Below the pieces are notes generated by a model. The model ran no database searches, was not told where the DNA came from, and saw only the letters and a program-made list of their open reading frames with translations. Below, one piece after another: positions 37,859 through 46,103 of a DNA stretch of 64,000 nt; position 1 is the stretch's first letter; every line of letters starts with the position of its first letter. The DNA comes from Micromonospora sp. NBRC 110009. GTDB lineage: Bacteria > Actinomycetota > Actinomycetes > Mycobacteriales > Micromonosporaceae. Made by a program: the position numbers and the translations under genes. The stretch is from positions 6,944,001-7,008,000 of the forward strand of contig NZ_CP130427.1 in the NCBI RefSeq assembly GCF_030518795.1. Reading direction: 5' to 3'.

Positions 37859-38795
37859 CCCGTCCCGTCCGCTGGGCCAGTCGGAGCACCCGCTCCCCGG
37901 AGAGCAGGCCGAGCACCACGGGCACGGTGACCAGGACCCGCTTCTCCCGCGGGTTGAGCCGGAGCACCCGGCCCAGCTCCCGGACCGCCTCCCGGCGCCG
38001 CCGCCCGGAGGCGAGGGCGAAGGCGATCTGCCCGTGCAGCCGGGCCAGGCCGGTCCGGCTGCCGGCCAGCTCGGGGTGCTTGTCGATCAGGTAGCGGGTC
38101 GCCTCGACGATCACCGCCCAGCGGCCGAAGAAGAACGAGCCGCCGTGCCAGTCCACCACCACCAGCACCTCGGGCACGATGACCACGGGCCCGTGCGCGG
38201 CGATCCGCAGCAGCCATTCGTAGTCCTCGCCGTAGCCGCCGGGCAGCTCCTCGTCGACCGGGCCGACCGCGTCCCAGGTGGTGCGCCGCAGCAGGATCGT
38301 GCTGGAGTGCACCTCCATGATCCGGTCCTCGACGAAGTCGGGCAGGGTCACCTCGGCGGCGTCGAGGCGGCGCTCCTTGGCGATGCCGGGACCCTCCAGC
38401 CGGATGCCGCAGCTGGCCGCGGCGGCGTCCGGGCGGGCCGCGAGCAGCTCGACCTGGCGGCGCAGCTTGGCGGGCAGCCAGCGGTCGTCGTCGTCGCAGA
38501 AGGCCAGCAGGTCATGGGACGCCTGGTCCGCGCCGGTGTTGCGGCCGCCGGGCAGGCCCCGGGAGTGGGTGTTGTTGACGTAGCGCAGCGTCCGGTCGGC
38601 CGGCACCGGCAGGTCCAGCGGGCGGATGTCGGTGTGGTCGTAGACGACCAGGCACTCCACCGGCCCGGGATAGTCCTGGTCGAGCACCGCGCCCACGGCC
38701 CGCTCCAGCAGCCCCGGCCGGTCCCGGGTGGCCACCACCACGGTCACCGGCGGGTACGTCTGCCCCGGGGCGGCCGCCTGGTCGTGGTCAGTCAC
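37851..38795 (-). CDS. Family 2 glycosyltransferase
   Basis: This is a 314-residue GT-A fold transferase. It starts VTVVVATRDRPGLLERAV (nucleotide-sugar binding), has the acidic metal motif CDDDDRW (DDDD at 101-104) and the later GYGEDYEWLLRIA region that carries the catalytic base. The C-terminus is basic and has a hydrophobic segment (VLVTVPVVLGLL). Sugar donor and acceptor cannot be inferred. The GTG start overlaps the Wzz-like gene by eight bases, so it is cotranslated with the assembly genes. Confidence 0.85.
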   Translation of the reverse strand: MTDHDQAAAPGQTYPPVTVVVATRDRPGLLERAVGAVLDQDYPGPVECLVVYDHTDIRPLDLPVPADRTLRYVNNTHSRGLPGGRNTGADQASHDLLAFCDDDDRWLPAKLRRQVELLAARPDAAAASCGIRLEGPGIAKERRLDAAEVTLPDFVEDRIMEVHSSTILLRRTTWDAVGPVDEELPGGYGEDYEWLLRIAAHGPVVIVPEVLVVVDWHGGSFFFGRWAVIVEATRYLIDKHPELAGSRTGLARLHGQIAFALASGRRRREAVRELGRVLRLNPREKRVLVTVPVVLGLLSGERVLRLAQRTGRGV

Positions 38796-40413
38796 GTCCC
38801 TCTCCCGTCAGTACGAATCCGAACGGCTCCACGCCGACCGCGCGCAGCCGCTCCACCAGCCGGACCAGCCGGGCGGAGCGGGTCCGGTCCCGGGCGGCCA
38901 CCAGCACGGCCCGGCCCTCCCGGGCGGCCCGTACGCCCCGCTCGTCGTGCAACGCGGGCGGCGCGTCGAGCAGGGTGAGGCCGTCGGCGGGCGGGGCGTC
39001 GATCCCGACCAGCCGGACGGTGCCCGAGCCGATCCGCAGTTCCTGGCCGTCGGTCCGGGTGGTCGGGGCGGAGGCCGCGGGTCGGGCGGCCGGGATGACC
39101 TGGGTGTTGTCCTCGGTGGTCGTGGACCGGTACACCCCGCCGTTCTTGGCGTCCGGGGTCGGGAACGGGCGGGGTTTGCGCACGGCGGGAATGACCGCCG
39201 TCTCCTCCGGGTCGCCGCCTCCGGCGGAGGCCCCGGCGGCCGTCGCGGGGGCCTGCCGGGGCAGCTTGGCCGGCGCGGGCTCCACCGGCGGGTTGCGTCG
39301 CTGCGCGTCCAGCATGAGCGGGCGAATCCGGTCCAGGCTCTCCGGCGTGACGCCGAGCCGCACCTCGTGACCGGCGCCGGCGAGCACCGCGGCGAGCCCC
39401 GCGGTCACCTGCTCGCGCCCCTCGTCGGAGCCGGCGGAGAGCAGCACCAGCGGGCCGCGCTGCGGGCCGTCCACCCAGCGGGCCAGCGCGAGCGACAGGT
39501 ACCGCAGGTCGGACTCGTCGGGCTGCCTGCCCCCGGACCAGCGGACCGTGCCCAGCAGCGGCGCGCCGATCGTGGCGACCGCCTCGGCGGTGCTGCGCAG
39601 CCGCTTGTCCAGGGACTCCCGGACGAAGGCCGCCAGCGCGCCGAGCAGCACGCCGCCGAGCAGGCCCGCGGCGAGGAGCAGCGGGGCGGCGTCCCGGCTG
39701 GACGGGACGGGGCTGCGGGCGGCGCTGGTGACCGAGCCGGGGCTCAGGTCCGCGGAGGCGATCTTCGACCGCTGCTCGGCCAGCGTGGCGAGCTGGTCGT
39801 TGAGCGCCCGCAGCTGGTCCAGCAGGGCGCTGGTCCGCGGCGACGGGGTCTCCGCCGACTGGTTGGCCGGCAGGGACCGCTGGGTGGTCGTCCGCTGGGC
39901 GGTCACCACGGCGATGGTGTCGTCGTACGACTTCAGCACCGCCGCGCGCTGGTTCTCGTAGATGCCCCGGCGCAGGTCAAGGTAGGCCTGCGCCGCCCCG
40001 TTCGCGCCGTCGACCGCCTCCTGCTCGCGGTGCGCCGCGTAGTCGAACCGCATCACCTGGCCGCCGACCGGGGTCTCCACCTCCAGCGCGTCGGCGACCT
40101 CCTTGGTGTCCCGCCCGGTGATGGCGGCGACCTTGTCGATGACGTCGTTGCTGGTGGCGATGCCGCTCTCGGCGGTCATGTTCACCGCGCGGTCGGCGCC
40201 ACCGGAGGGGACCGAGAACGGGTCGGTGACCACCGGGCGGACCACCACGGCGGTGGTCGCGGTGTACGACGCCGGCAGCACGAACAGGTAGACCAGCACG
40301 GCCACCAGCACCGACGCCGCCGTGCCGAGCACGAGCCGCCACCGGCGGAGCGGGATGCGGGCCAGCTCGACGAGTCCGACCGGGCTCTGCCGGGCGACGT
40401 CGGTCACGTCCAT
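38788..40413 (-). CDS. Wzz-like chain-length protein with degenerate BY-kinase domain
   Basis: This 541-residue protein has a first transmembrane helix (about 27-47), a periplasm-facing Wzz region with coiled coil (about 50-240) and a second helix (about 243-263). A C-terminal cytoplasmic domain laid out like a bacterial tyrosine kinase follows. There the Walker A equivalent reads LLSAGSDEGREQ (about 324-335) where GKT/S is required, and no Walker A' D-x-R motif is seen, so kinase activity is not expected. A long disordered linker (about 375-450) divides the domain. It probably controls polymer length. The ATG has AAGGA upstream and is the first gene of the Wzz-GT2-Wzy-Wzx-sulfotransferase operon. 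Confidence 0.8.
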   Translation of the reverse strand: MDVTDVARQSPVGLVELARIPLRRWRLVLGTAASVLVAVLVYLFVLPASYTATTAVVVRPVVTDPFSVPSGGADRAVNMTAESGIATSNDVIDKVAAITGRDTKEVADALEVETPVGGQVMRFDYAAHREQEAVDGANGAAQAYLDLRRGIYENQRAAVLKSYDDTIAVVTAQRTTTQRSLPANQSAETPSPRTSALLDQLRALNDQLATLAEQRSKIASADLSPGSVTSAARSPVPSSRDAAPLLLAAGLLGGVLLGALAAFVRESLDKRLRSTAEAVATIGAPLLGTVRWSGGRQPDESDLRYLSLALARWVDGPQRGPLVLLSAGSDEGREQVTAGLAAVLAGAGHEVRLGVTPESLDRIRPLMLDAQRRNPPVEPAPAKLPRQAPATAAGASAGGGDPEETAVIPAVRKPRPFPTPDAKNGGVYRSTTTEDNTQVIPAARPAASAPTTRTDGQELRIGSGTVRLVGIDAPPADGLTLLDAPPALHDERGVRAAREGRAVLVAARDRTRSARLVRLVERLRAVGVEPFGFVLTGEGRD

Positions 40414-40505
40414 CAGTCAGGTCCTTGCGCAGTGAGGGAGGGGTGACCGCCTCGGGCCGGAGCGGGGTGGCCGGGGCGGTGACCGTCTCATTGTGGCCGA
40501 CGGCG

Positions 40506-40534
40506 GGGCCCGCTCGGCAGTGCGGTGCGGGCCC
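40506..40534 (-). terminator. Hairpin terminator after the beta-propeller gene
   Basis: An 8-bp stem GGGCCCGC/GCGGGCCC with a 13-base loop lies about 60 bases beyond the stop of the propeller gene, in the 181-base gap before the Wzz operon. It would insulate the two units. Confidence 0.5.
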
Positions 40535-40594
40535 TTCCGGGCGGCCCGGCGGCGCCACGGGGACGCCGGCGGACCGCCCGGTCGGGCCCGACCA

Positions 40595-42541
40595 TCAGGA
40601 GGTGGCGAAGAACAGTGTCCGGCTCGACCAGTTCACCGCGCCGCCGGGCGCCGCCAGTTCGACCGAGGCGGCGCCGTCGACGGCCGCCCCGTCGAACGGC
40701 ACCGCATGCAGCGAGCCGTCCTGGTCGCCGTACACGACCTTGCCGTTGACCCAGGCCAGGCCACGGACGGTGCCCCAGGGCACACCGACGCTGGGCAGGG
40801 TGAACTCGGTGCAGCCGAGGATGTAGCCGTCCGGCTCCAGGTACCGGTAGAACAGGCTGTTCGACCCGGCCTTGGTGTAGTACATCCGGCCGTCCAGGGC
40901 GAACGCCCCGGTCATCGAGCCCGCCTTGAACCAGTCGTTGTAGCCGCTGCTGACCCAGGGCGCACCCACGGCGCCGCCGGAGAAGATCGACACGTCCAGG
41001 TAGCTGCCGTTCGGCGCGGCCGCGTCGGTCTTCGACCAGTAGAGCTTGTTGCCGAGCGAGAACGACGCCCCGGCGGCGGTGAGGTTCGGCTGGCTGGCGT
41101 TGACCGGGGTGCCGAGGGTGCTGCCGTTGAACGGCACCTTCGTCGCCTGCCCGTCGGCCGAGGAGACGTAGAGGTAGCCCGACGCCGCGTTCGGCGCGTT
41201 GACGGCCGGCACGGTACGGCCGCCGGAGAGCGGGAACAGGCCCATCCGGCCGTGGTACTCGTTGCCCACCCCGTCGGAGTCGAAGCCGGCGTACAGGCCG
41301 GTGCTGCCGCGCCACAGCTCCCAGATGATCGGGCCCCAGGTGGTGGTGCCCGACGGGGCGCCCGAGCGGGTCGGGTTCCAGACCAGCGGCAGGCCGTTGA
41401 TCGGGTCCAGGGCGCCCAGGCCGAACCGGTTGATCGCGCCGCTGCCGGCCGAGTCGTTGCCGTTGGCGTTGTTCAGCCAGCGGAAGTGCCCGCCCACGTA
41501 GACCACGTTGTCGGCGACCTCGACCGAGGTCACCGAGTCGCTGCCGGTGTAGTTGACCCAGGTGGCGTCGATGCCGGCGCCCCGGTCGGCGGTCTCGAAG
41601 CGGGCGGTCGCGTCGCAGTACGCCCCGGCGTCGGCCCGGCCGCCGTCGGCGACGATGACGAAGTACCGGCTGTCGTCGGAGAAGTCGACGTCCCGGGCGT
41701 AGAAGGGGAACGCCGCGCTGGAGCAGGGCGCCACGTAGTGCTGGGTGCTCCAGTTCGCCACCGCCGGGGTGCCGGCGAGGTCGACCAGCACCACCTGGTT
41801 GCGGGCCTGGCCGTTCACCTGGGTGAAGTTGCCGACCGCGACCAGGGTCCTGCTGTCCGGCGAGACCGCCAGGCCCCAGACCAGCTCGCTGCTGGTGCGG
41901 GCGACGCTGGCGTCGATCTGGAAGCTGGCGTCGATCGCGCCGGTGGTGGCGTCCAGCCGGGCGAGCAGGGAGTGCTGGGTGCCGTTGACCCAGTGGAACG
42001 CGCCGGCGAGGTAGAGGCTGTTGCCGACCACCAGGGTGCGCCGGACCAGGCCGCCGTCGCTGCGCCCGACCCAGCTGGTCACGGTCGCGCCGGTGGTGGG
42101 GTCGAGCTCGACCAGGTTCTTCCGGCTGACCCCGTTCACGGTGAGGAAGGCGCCGCCGACGATGAGCTTGCCGTCCGGGCTGACCGCGAGGGCGTGCACC
42201 GCGCCGTCCAGCACCGGGTTGAAGCCGGTCTTCAGCGCGCCGGTGGCCCGGTCGTACGCGAAGAGGTAGTTGCGGGTGGTCCAGCTCGCGTCACCCGCCG
42301 CCTTCACGGAGGTGAACGACCCGCCGACGTAGACGGTGTTGCCGATCTCGGCGAACGCCTTGGTGTCGCCGTTCTGGGCGTGCGGGGTGGTGTCCACCGG
42401 GTTCGCCGACGTGAGTGTGCTGGTGACCGGCGTGGGGTTCGCCGCGCGGGCCGGCGCGGCGAGCAGCCCGACGGCGAGCACCGGCGCGGCGATCGCGGCG
42501 CACCACCGCCGCCACACCGGTCGAGACGTTCTGTGCAGCAC
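40595..42541 (-). CDS. Secreted delta-60-type beta-propeller protein
   Basis: The 648-residue protein has a Sec signal peptide (VLHRTSRPVWRRW, hydrophobic core, APARA, about 33 residues). The body carries repeated blades with the (V/L)(Y/I)(V/L)xGxF motif: VYVGGSF (70-76), LIVGGAF (126-132), LYLAGAF (176-182), then LVAVGNF and VYVGGHF. Several are followed by VNG or a similar run and by LDPTTG-like turns. This is the DUF5122/delta-60 beta-propeller pattern. GTG 42541 was chosen because it opens the signal peptide. An ATG at 42604 would add 21 residues with no ribosome binding site. No catalytic residues are evident. It could bind or scaffold the exported glycan. Confidence 0.75.
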   Translation of the reverse strand: MLHRTSRPVWRRWCAAIAAPVLAVGLLAAPARAANPTPVTSTLTSANPVDTTPHAQNGDTKAFAEIGNTVYVGGSFTSVKAAGDASWTTRNYLFAYDRATGALKTGFNPVLDGAVHALAVSPDGKLIVGGAFLTVNGVSRKNLVELDPTTGATVTSWVGRSDGGLVRRTLVVGNSLYLAGAFHWVNGTQHSLLARLDATTGAIDASFQIDASVARTSSELVWGLAVSPDSRTLVAVGNFTQVNGQARNQVVLVDLAGTPAVANWSTQHYVAPCSSAAFPFYARDVDFSDDSRYFVIVADGGRADAGAYCDATARFETADRGAGIDATWVNYTGSDSVTSVEVADNVVYVGGHFRWLNNANGNDSAGSGAINRFGLGALDPINGLPLVWNPTRSGAPSGTTTWGPIIWELWRGSTGLYAGFDSDGVGNEYHGRMGLFPLSGGRTVPAVNAPNAASGYLYVSSADGQATKVPFNGSTLGTPVNASQPNLTAAGASFSLGNKLYWSKTDAAAPNGSYLDVSIFSGGAVGAPWVSSGYNDWFKAGSMTGAFALDGRMYYTKAGSNSLFYRYLEPDGYILGCTEFTLPSVGVPWGTVRGLAWVNGKVVYGDQDGSLHAVPFDGAAVDGAASVELAAPGGAVNWSSRTLFFATS

Positions 42542-42681
42542 TGGCGCCCCCAAAGCGGTAGAGAGATCACGGGTAGCTTGCTCGGAACGGACATTCGGCA
42601 CCATCAACCGACCGGTCCGCTCGGTCACCGGCTCGGCCCGGTCCGGCCGTACGGGTCGCGGCGCGCCGCCGCGCGCGGGCC

Positions 42682-43629
42682 TCACGCCGCCTCCGTCCAC
42701 TGGAACGGCGTGACGCTGCCGGTGGCCGCGACGGTCCAGGACGCCGCCTCGGCCAGGTCCTCGACCGTCACGGCGTCCGCCTCCCGGTGCAGGACCAGGC
42801 GGCGCCGGTCCAGCTGCTCGGCCAGCTCGACCTGGTGGTCGTCGACGTGCTCGTCGTGGCTGCGCCGGCGCGGCACGTAGATGGCCCGGTGGCCGGCCCG
42901 CATCGCGGCGAGTGCCGAGCCCACCCCGGCGTGCGTCACCACGACGTCGGCCTCCCGGATCGCCTGCTGCATCTCCGCGTACGGGACCTGCGCGCGGGCG
43001 CCGGCCGGCATCCGGGGGATCCGGGTGGAGCCGACCTGCCAGAGCACCTCGGCCTCGGGCGGCAGCACCTCGACCAGCCGGGTCAGCAGCCGGGGGAAGC
43101 CGAACCGCTCGTGGGTGCCGAGGGCGACGACGATCCGGGACACCGGCCGCGTGGTGGGGCGGCGGCTGGCCTGGTATCCGTCGAAGACGGTGCCGCCGTA
43201 CCGCCAGCGCTCGTCCGCCCAGCCCGGGTACTGGGTGTAGAGCCGGGCCCGCGGCACCCGGGCGACCAGCCGGCCGGTGAGCGAGGGCCCCTCGGTGCGG
43301 GTCGCGCTCTCGATGTAGTGGCAGTCCAGCCCCCGCCGGCTGGCGGGTACGAAGAACGACATGGCCACGCTGGCACCGGTGCTCACCACCCGGTTGAACC
43401 GGCCGCCGCGCAGCACCCGGCGGGCGGCCAGCAGGTCGCGCATCGCGCCCAGCGCGTCCCGGGTGGTCGCGGGCGGCACGTGGATGACCTCCTGACCGTC
43501 CAGCAGGGACCGGCTCTGCGGCGAGTCGAAGGTGGCCCAGACGCAGTCGTCCGGCAGGCCGAGCCGGGGCTTCAGGTCGTAGAGCTCGGCGAGGTGCCCT
43601 CCGGTGGAGGCGATGAGAAGGGTGGTCAA
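42682..43629 (-). CDS. Fused PssD/PssE-type (Alg14-Alg13-like) glycosyltransferase
   Basis: This 315-residue protein joins two parts that are often separate. The N-terminal half starts LLIASTGGHLAELYDL (GGHL at 10-13), the Alg14/PssD signature. The C-terminal half (about 165-300) resembles the GT28 C-terminal domain, with VVALGTHERFGF and the nucleotide-sugar motif VTHAGVGSALAAMRAGHRAIYVPRR. In rhizobial systems PssD and PssE together add glucuronic acid to the lipid-linked acceptor, so an early assembly role is plausible. The start is probably TTG 43629, which puts the GGHL motif at the expected distance. No ATG or GTG fits. There is no initiating phosphoglycosyltransferase in the window. 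Confidence 0.75.
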   Translation of the reverse strand: MTTLLIASTGGHLAELYDLKPRLGLPDDCVWATFDSPQSRSLLDGQEVIHVPPATTRDALGAMRDLLAARRVLRGGRFNRVVSTGASVAMSFFVPASRRGLDCHYIESATRTEGPSLTGRLVARVPRARLYTQYPGWADERWRYGGTVFDGYQASRRPTTRPVSRIVVALGTHERFGFPRLLTRLVEVLPPEAEVLWQVGSTRIPRMPAGARAQVPYAEMQQAIREADVVVTHAGVGSALAAMRAGHRAIYVPRRRSHDEHVDDHQVELAEQLDRRRLVLHREADAVTVEDLAEAASWTVAATGSVTPFQWTEAA

Positions 43630-43724
43630 CGCGGTTGCCCAACTTCCGTTCGAGGGGTGGCCCAGGGCAGGGTCAGGGTCCGAACGGCGCCGCGGGGAGG
43701 GGTGGCGGCGGCCCGGACGTCGGG

Positions 43725-44561
43725 TCAGGTGCTGATCGGGACGCGTTCGCGGCGGTCTGCGGCGGTGGCCGGCGCGGCCGGCGGTCGCACCCGCCCGGCG
43801 GCGACCACGACGGCGAACGCCATCACGCCGGTGAGCAGGATGCCGAAGGTCCAGCCGCCGAGCACGTCGGTGAGCCAGTGTTTCTCGGCGTAGACGCGGG
43901 TGTAGCCCTCGACCGTGGCGAGCACCCCCAGCCCGGTGAGCAGGCCGACCCGGACCCGGCGGGGGATCCGCCAGATGAGCGCGGCGAGCACCAGGAGGGT
44001 GCCGAAGGTCATCAGCACCCGCGCGCAGCCACCGGACGGGTAGCTGCCCAGGTCGGTCGGGGGGTGACCGCGGTCGACCACCAGCTTGAGGATCTCCTGG
44101 GCGTACTGCTCGACGACGAACTGCAGCGGCAGCGCGAGCAGCGGGAGCCACCAGCGCCCGCGGCGCCAGGCCACGGCGAGGACCAGCGCCCCGACCACGG
44201 TGACCCACTTGAGCGGGTACCGGTCGCCGATCGCGGTGATGAACGAGTTCAGTTCGGCCCATCCGGCGACCTGCCGCGCGTGCACGTACTCGAAGACCGG
44301 GTGGTCGACGTGGGGTTCGAGCCGGGACAGCGCCTCGCCCAGGGGCCAGCAGACCGTGACGACGGCGGCCGAGCCGGCGAGCAGCACGACCAGGGCGGCG
44401 CCGAGCCGGCCGAAGGCGGCGGTGAGCCCGGCGACGGCGACGCGCAGCCGCTCGGCCGTCCGGCTCGCCGCCACGGCCGGCGCCCAGCGGCTCGCCAGCC
44501 ACGGGACGACGATCGCCGGCACGAGCACGGCGAGCACCCCGCACACGTAGATCAGGATCAC
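43725..44561 (-). CDS. PAP2 superfamily membrane phosphatase-like protein
   Basis: This 278-residue protein has about six hydrophobic segments. It shows PAP2 motif 1 (KLVVDRGHP, from 159) and motif 3 (TRVYAEKHWLTD with R222, H228, D232). Motif 2 reads YPSGGCAR (about 174-181), lacking the histidine of the usual PSGH. This raises doubt about full catalytic activity unless another residue substitutes. In this context it may dephosphorylate undecaprenyl pyrophosphate to recycle the lipid carrier. The GTG at 44561 lies near the end of the long polar upstream segment. Confidence 0.75.
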   Translation of the reverse strand: MILIYVCGVLAVLVPAIVVPWLASRWAPAVAASRTAERLRVAVAGLTAAFGRLGAALVVLLAGSAAVVTVCWPLGEALSRLEPHVDHPVFEYVHARQVAGWAELNSFITAIGDRYPLKWVTVVGALVLAVAWRRGRWWLPLLALPLQFVVEQYAQEILKLVVDRGHPPTDLGSYPSGGCARVLMTFGTLLVLAALIWRIPRRVRVGLLTGLGVLATVEGYTRVYAEKHWLTDVLGGWTFGILLTGVMAFAVVVAAGRVRPPAAPATAADRRERVPIST

Positions 44562-44770
44562 CGTCGGTCACCGCCCGTCCCGGGCCGCGCGCCGCGCGAC
44601 GGTCGCACCGAGTCCACTGCCATGCCAGCCACCGGCCGGACCTCCCCATGCCACACGGTCCTGGGAATGCCCCACGCCACCTGGACCGGATCGAACCCGC
44701 CACCGACCGAGGGTTGGTGAACGAGTGGTGACACCTTATTGGAGCCCGGGTGGCAAGCGGTAGCGGGGGC

Positions 44771-46003
44771 TCACCCGCGGGGCAGCCCCAGCCGGTCGGC
44801 GAGCAGATGCAGCAGCGCGGGGTGCAGCTTGTCGCTCCAGCCTCCGCCCCCCGCCGCGAGTTCCGCGGTCCGCAACCACAGCTCGATGAGATAGGCGTCG
44901 GCGACGAGGCGACGGCGCGCGGGATCGAGGCCGAACGCCGCGCCGTGTCGCGCCAGCACCGCCGTCATCTCGCGGGTCGCCTCCGCCGCCGGCCTCCCCC
45001 GCAACGACAGGGCACTCTGGAATCCCTGGTGGGCGAGGTCGAAACCGACCGGCCGCCCGGTGCCGCTGTTCTCCCAGTCCCACGCGTACAGCCGGCCCCG
45101 GTGGCTGCCGAGGTTCCACGGCACCCAGTCGCCGTGCCAGTGGCCGAACTCCAGCGTGGTGGGCCCGTCCCGGTCGGCCAGGGCCGCCAGCGCCGCGACG
45201 ACCGGCCCGCCGGCCCGTTCCGCCCGGGCGGTGAGCTCGGCCAGGAACGGCGAGCCGGCGAGCGGTCGGGGCGCGGCCGGCGGCCCGCCGCGCCGGGCGA
45301 CCGCCAGCATCGCGGCCACCTCCGGCCGGTCCGGCCGGGGCAGCCGGCGCACCCCGGCGGGCATCGGCTCGACCAGGGTCACCGCCAGGTCGCCCCAGGT
45401 GAGCTCGCGCAGCAGGCGGGGCACGTCCGGGAGGTCACCGCCGTCGCGCGGCAGCTCCCGCAGCGCGTCGGCCTCCGCGCGGACCATCGCCCGGGTCGCC
45501 CCGTTCCAGCCGACCTTCGCGTACGCCCACGGGCCACCCCGGTCGTCGAAGAGTTGCAGCGTCGGCTTGTGGTGCGGGTCGGGTGGGCGGATGCCGATCG
45601 CGGCGTGCAACGGTCGGCCCTCGATCCGGGCCAGGTGGGCGGTGAGCAGCAGCTCGGCGGGGTCGGCGGCGGCCGGGGCGGCGACGGTCAGCACCGGCAT
45701 CCGGGCCAGCCGGGTGGCGCCGAGACCGGCGAGCAGGCCGACGGCGAGCCGGTTGGCGCGGACCCGGGGCGGCCGCAGCGCGTTGTAGGCCAGCGTCGAC
45801 GCCGCGCCGACCCGGCGGGACGCCAGCGGCAGCAGGAACTTCGCCCGGGCCACGGAGGGCACCACGGCGTACCGGGTGACGATCCGGTGCCCGGGGGGCG
45901 GCGCGGCGTGGTCCGGTCCGACGTCGAGCCACAACCGCGCGTCCCCGAAGATCGCCCGGCTCACCCAGCCGAGGCCGTCCTGGCGGATCCGTGGGTCCTC
46001 CAC
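44771..46003 (-). CDS. Aminoglycoside-phosphotransferase-fold protein
   Basis: This is a 410-residue protein with the APH/choline-kinase fold signatures in the C-terminal half: FGHWHGDWVPWNL (the HGDxxxxN catalytic loop) and YAWDWENSGTG (the metal-binding aspartate that replaces DFG). The upstream half (LQLFDDRGGPWAYAKVGWNG) gives the ATP-binding lysine region. It probably phosphorylates a small molecule or sugar. Antibiotic resistance should not be assumed, because the fold is widespread and this copy sits inside a glycan locus. The GTG at 46003 has an AGGGGAGGG sequence upstream. The substrate is unknown. Confidence 0.7.
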   Translation of the reverse strand: MEDPRIRQDGLGWVSRAIFGDARLWLDVGPDHAAPPPGHRIVTRYAVVPSVARAKFLLPLASRRVGAASTLAYNALRPPRVRANRLAVGLLAGLGATRLARMPVLTVAAPAAADPAELLLTAHLARIEGRPLHAAIGIRPPDPHHKPTLQLFDDRGGPWAYAKVGWNGATRAMVRAEADALRELPRDGGDLPDVPRLLRELTWGDLAVTLVEPMPAGVRRLPRPDRPEVAAMLAVARRGGPPAAPRPLAGSPFLAELTARAERAGGPVVAALAALADRDGPTTLEFGHWHGDWVPWNLGSHRGRLYAWDWENSGTGRPVGFDLAHQGFQSALSLRGRPAAEATREMTAVLARHGAAFGLDPARRRLVADAYLIELWLRTAELAAGGGGWSDKLHPALLHLLADRLGLPRG

Positions 46004-46103
46004 CCTGTCCTACCCTCCCCTGTGCCCGCCCTGCGCCCCGGCACGCTGGCGGCCACGATATTGCCCGGGTTCCCCGGCCCGGCCGCCGGGCGTCCGGCCG
46101 GGC

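Noticed and set aside
44771..46003. Aminoglycoside resistance gene
   Set aside because: Only the general APH fold is seen (HGDxxxxN and the WDWE aspartate). The neighbourhood is a glycan locus and no resistance-specific features were recognised.
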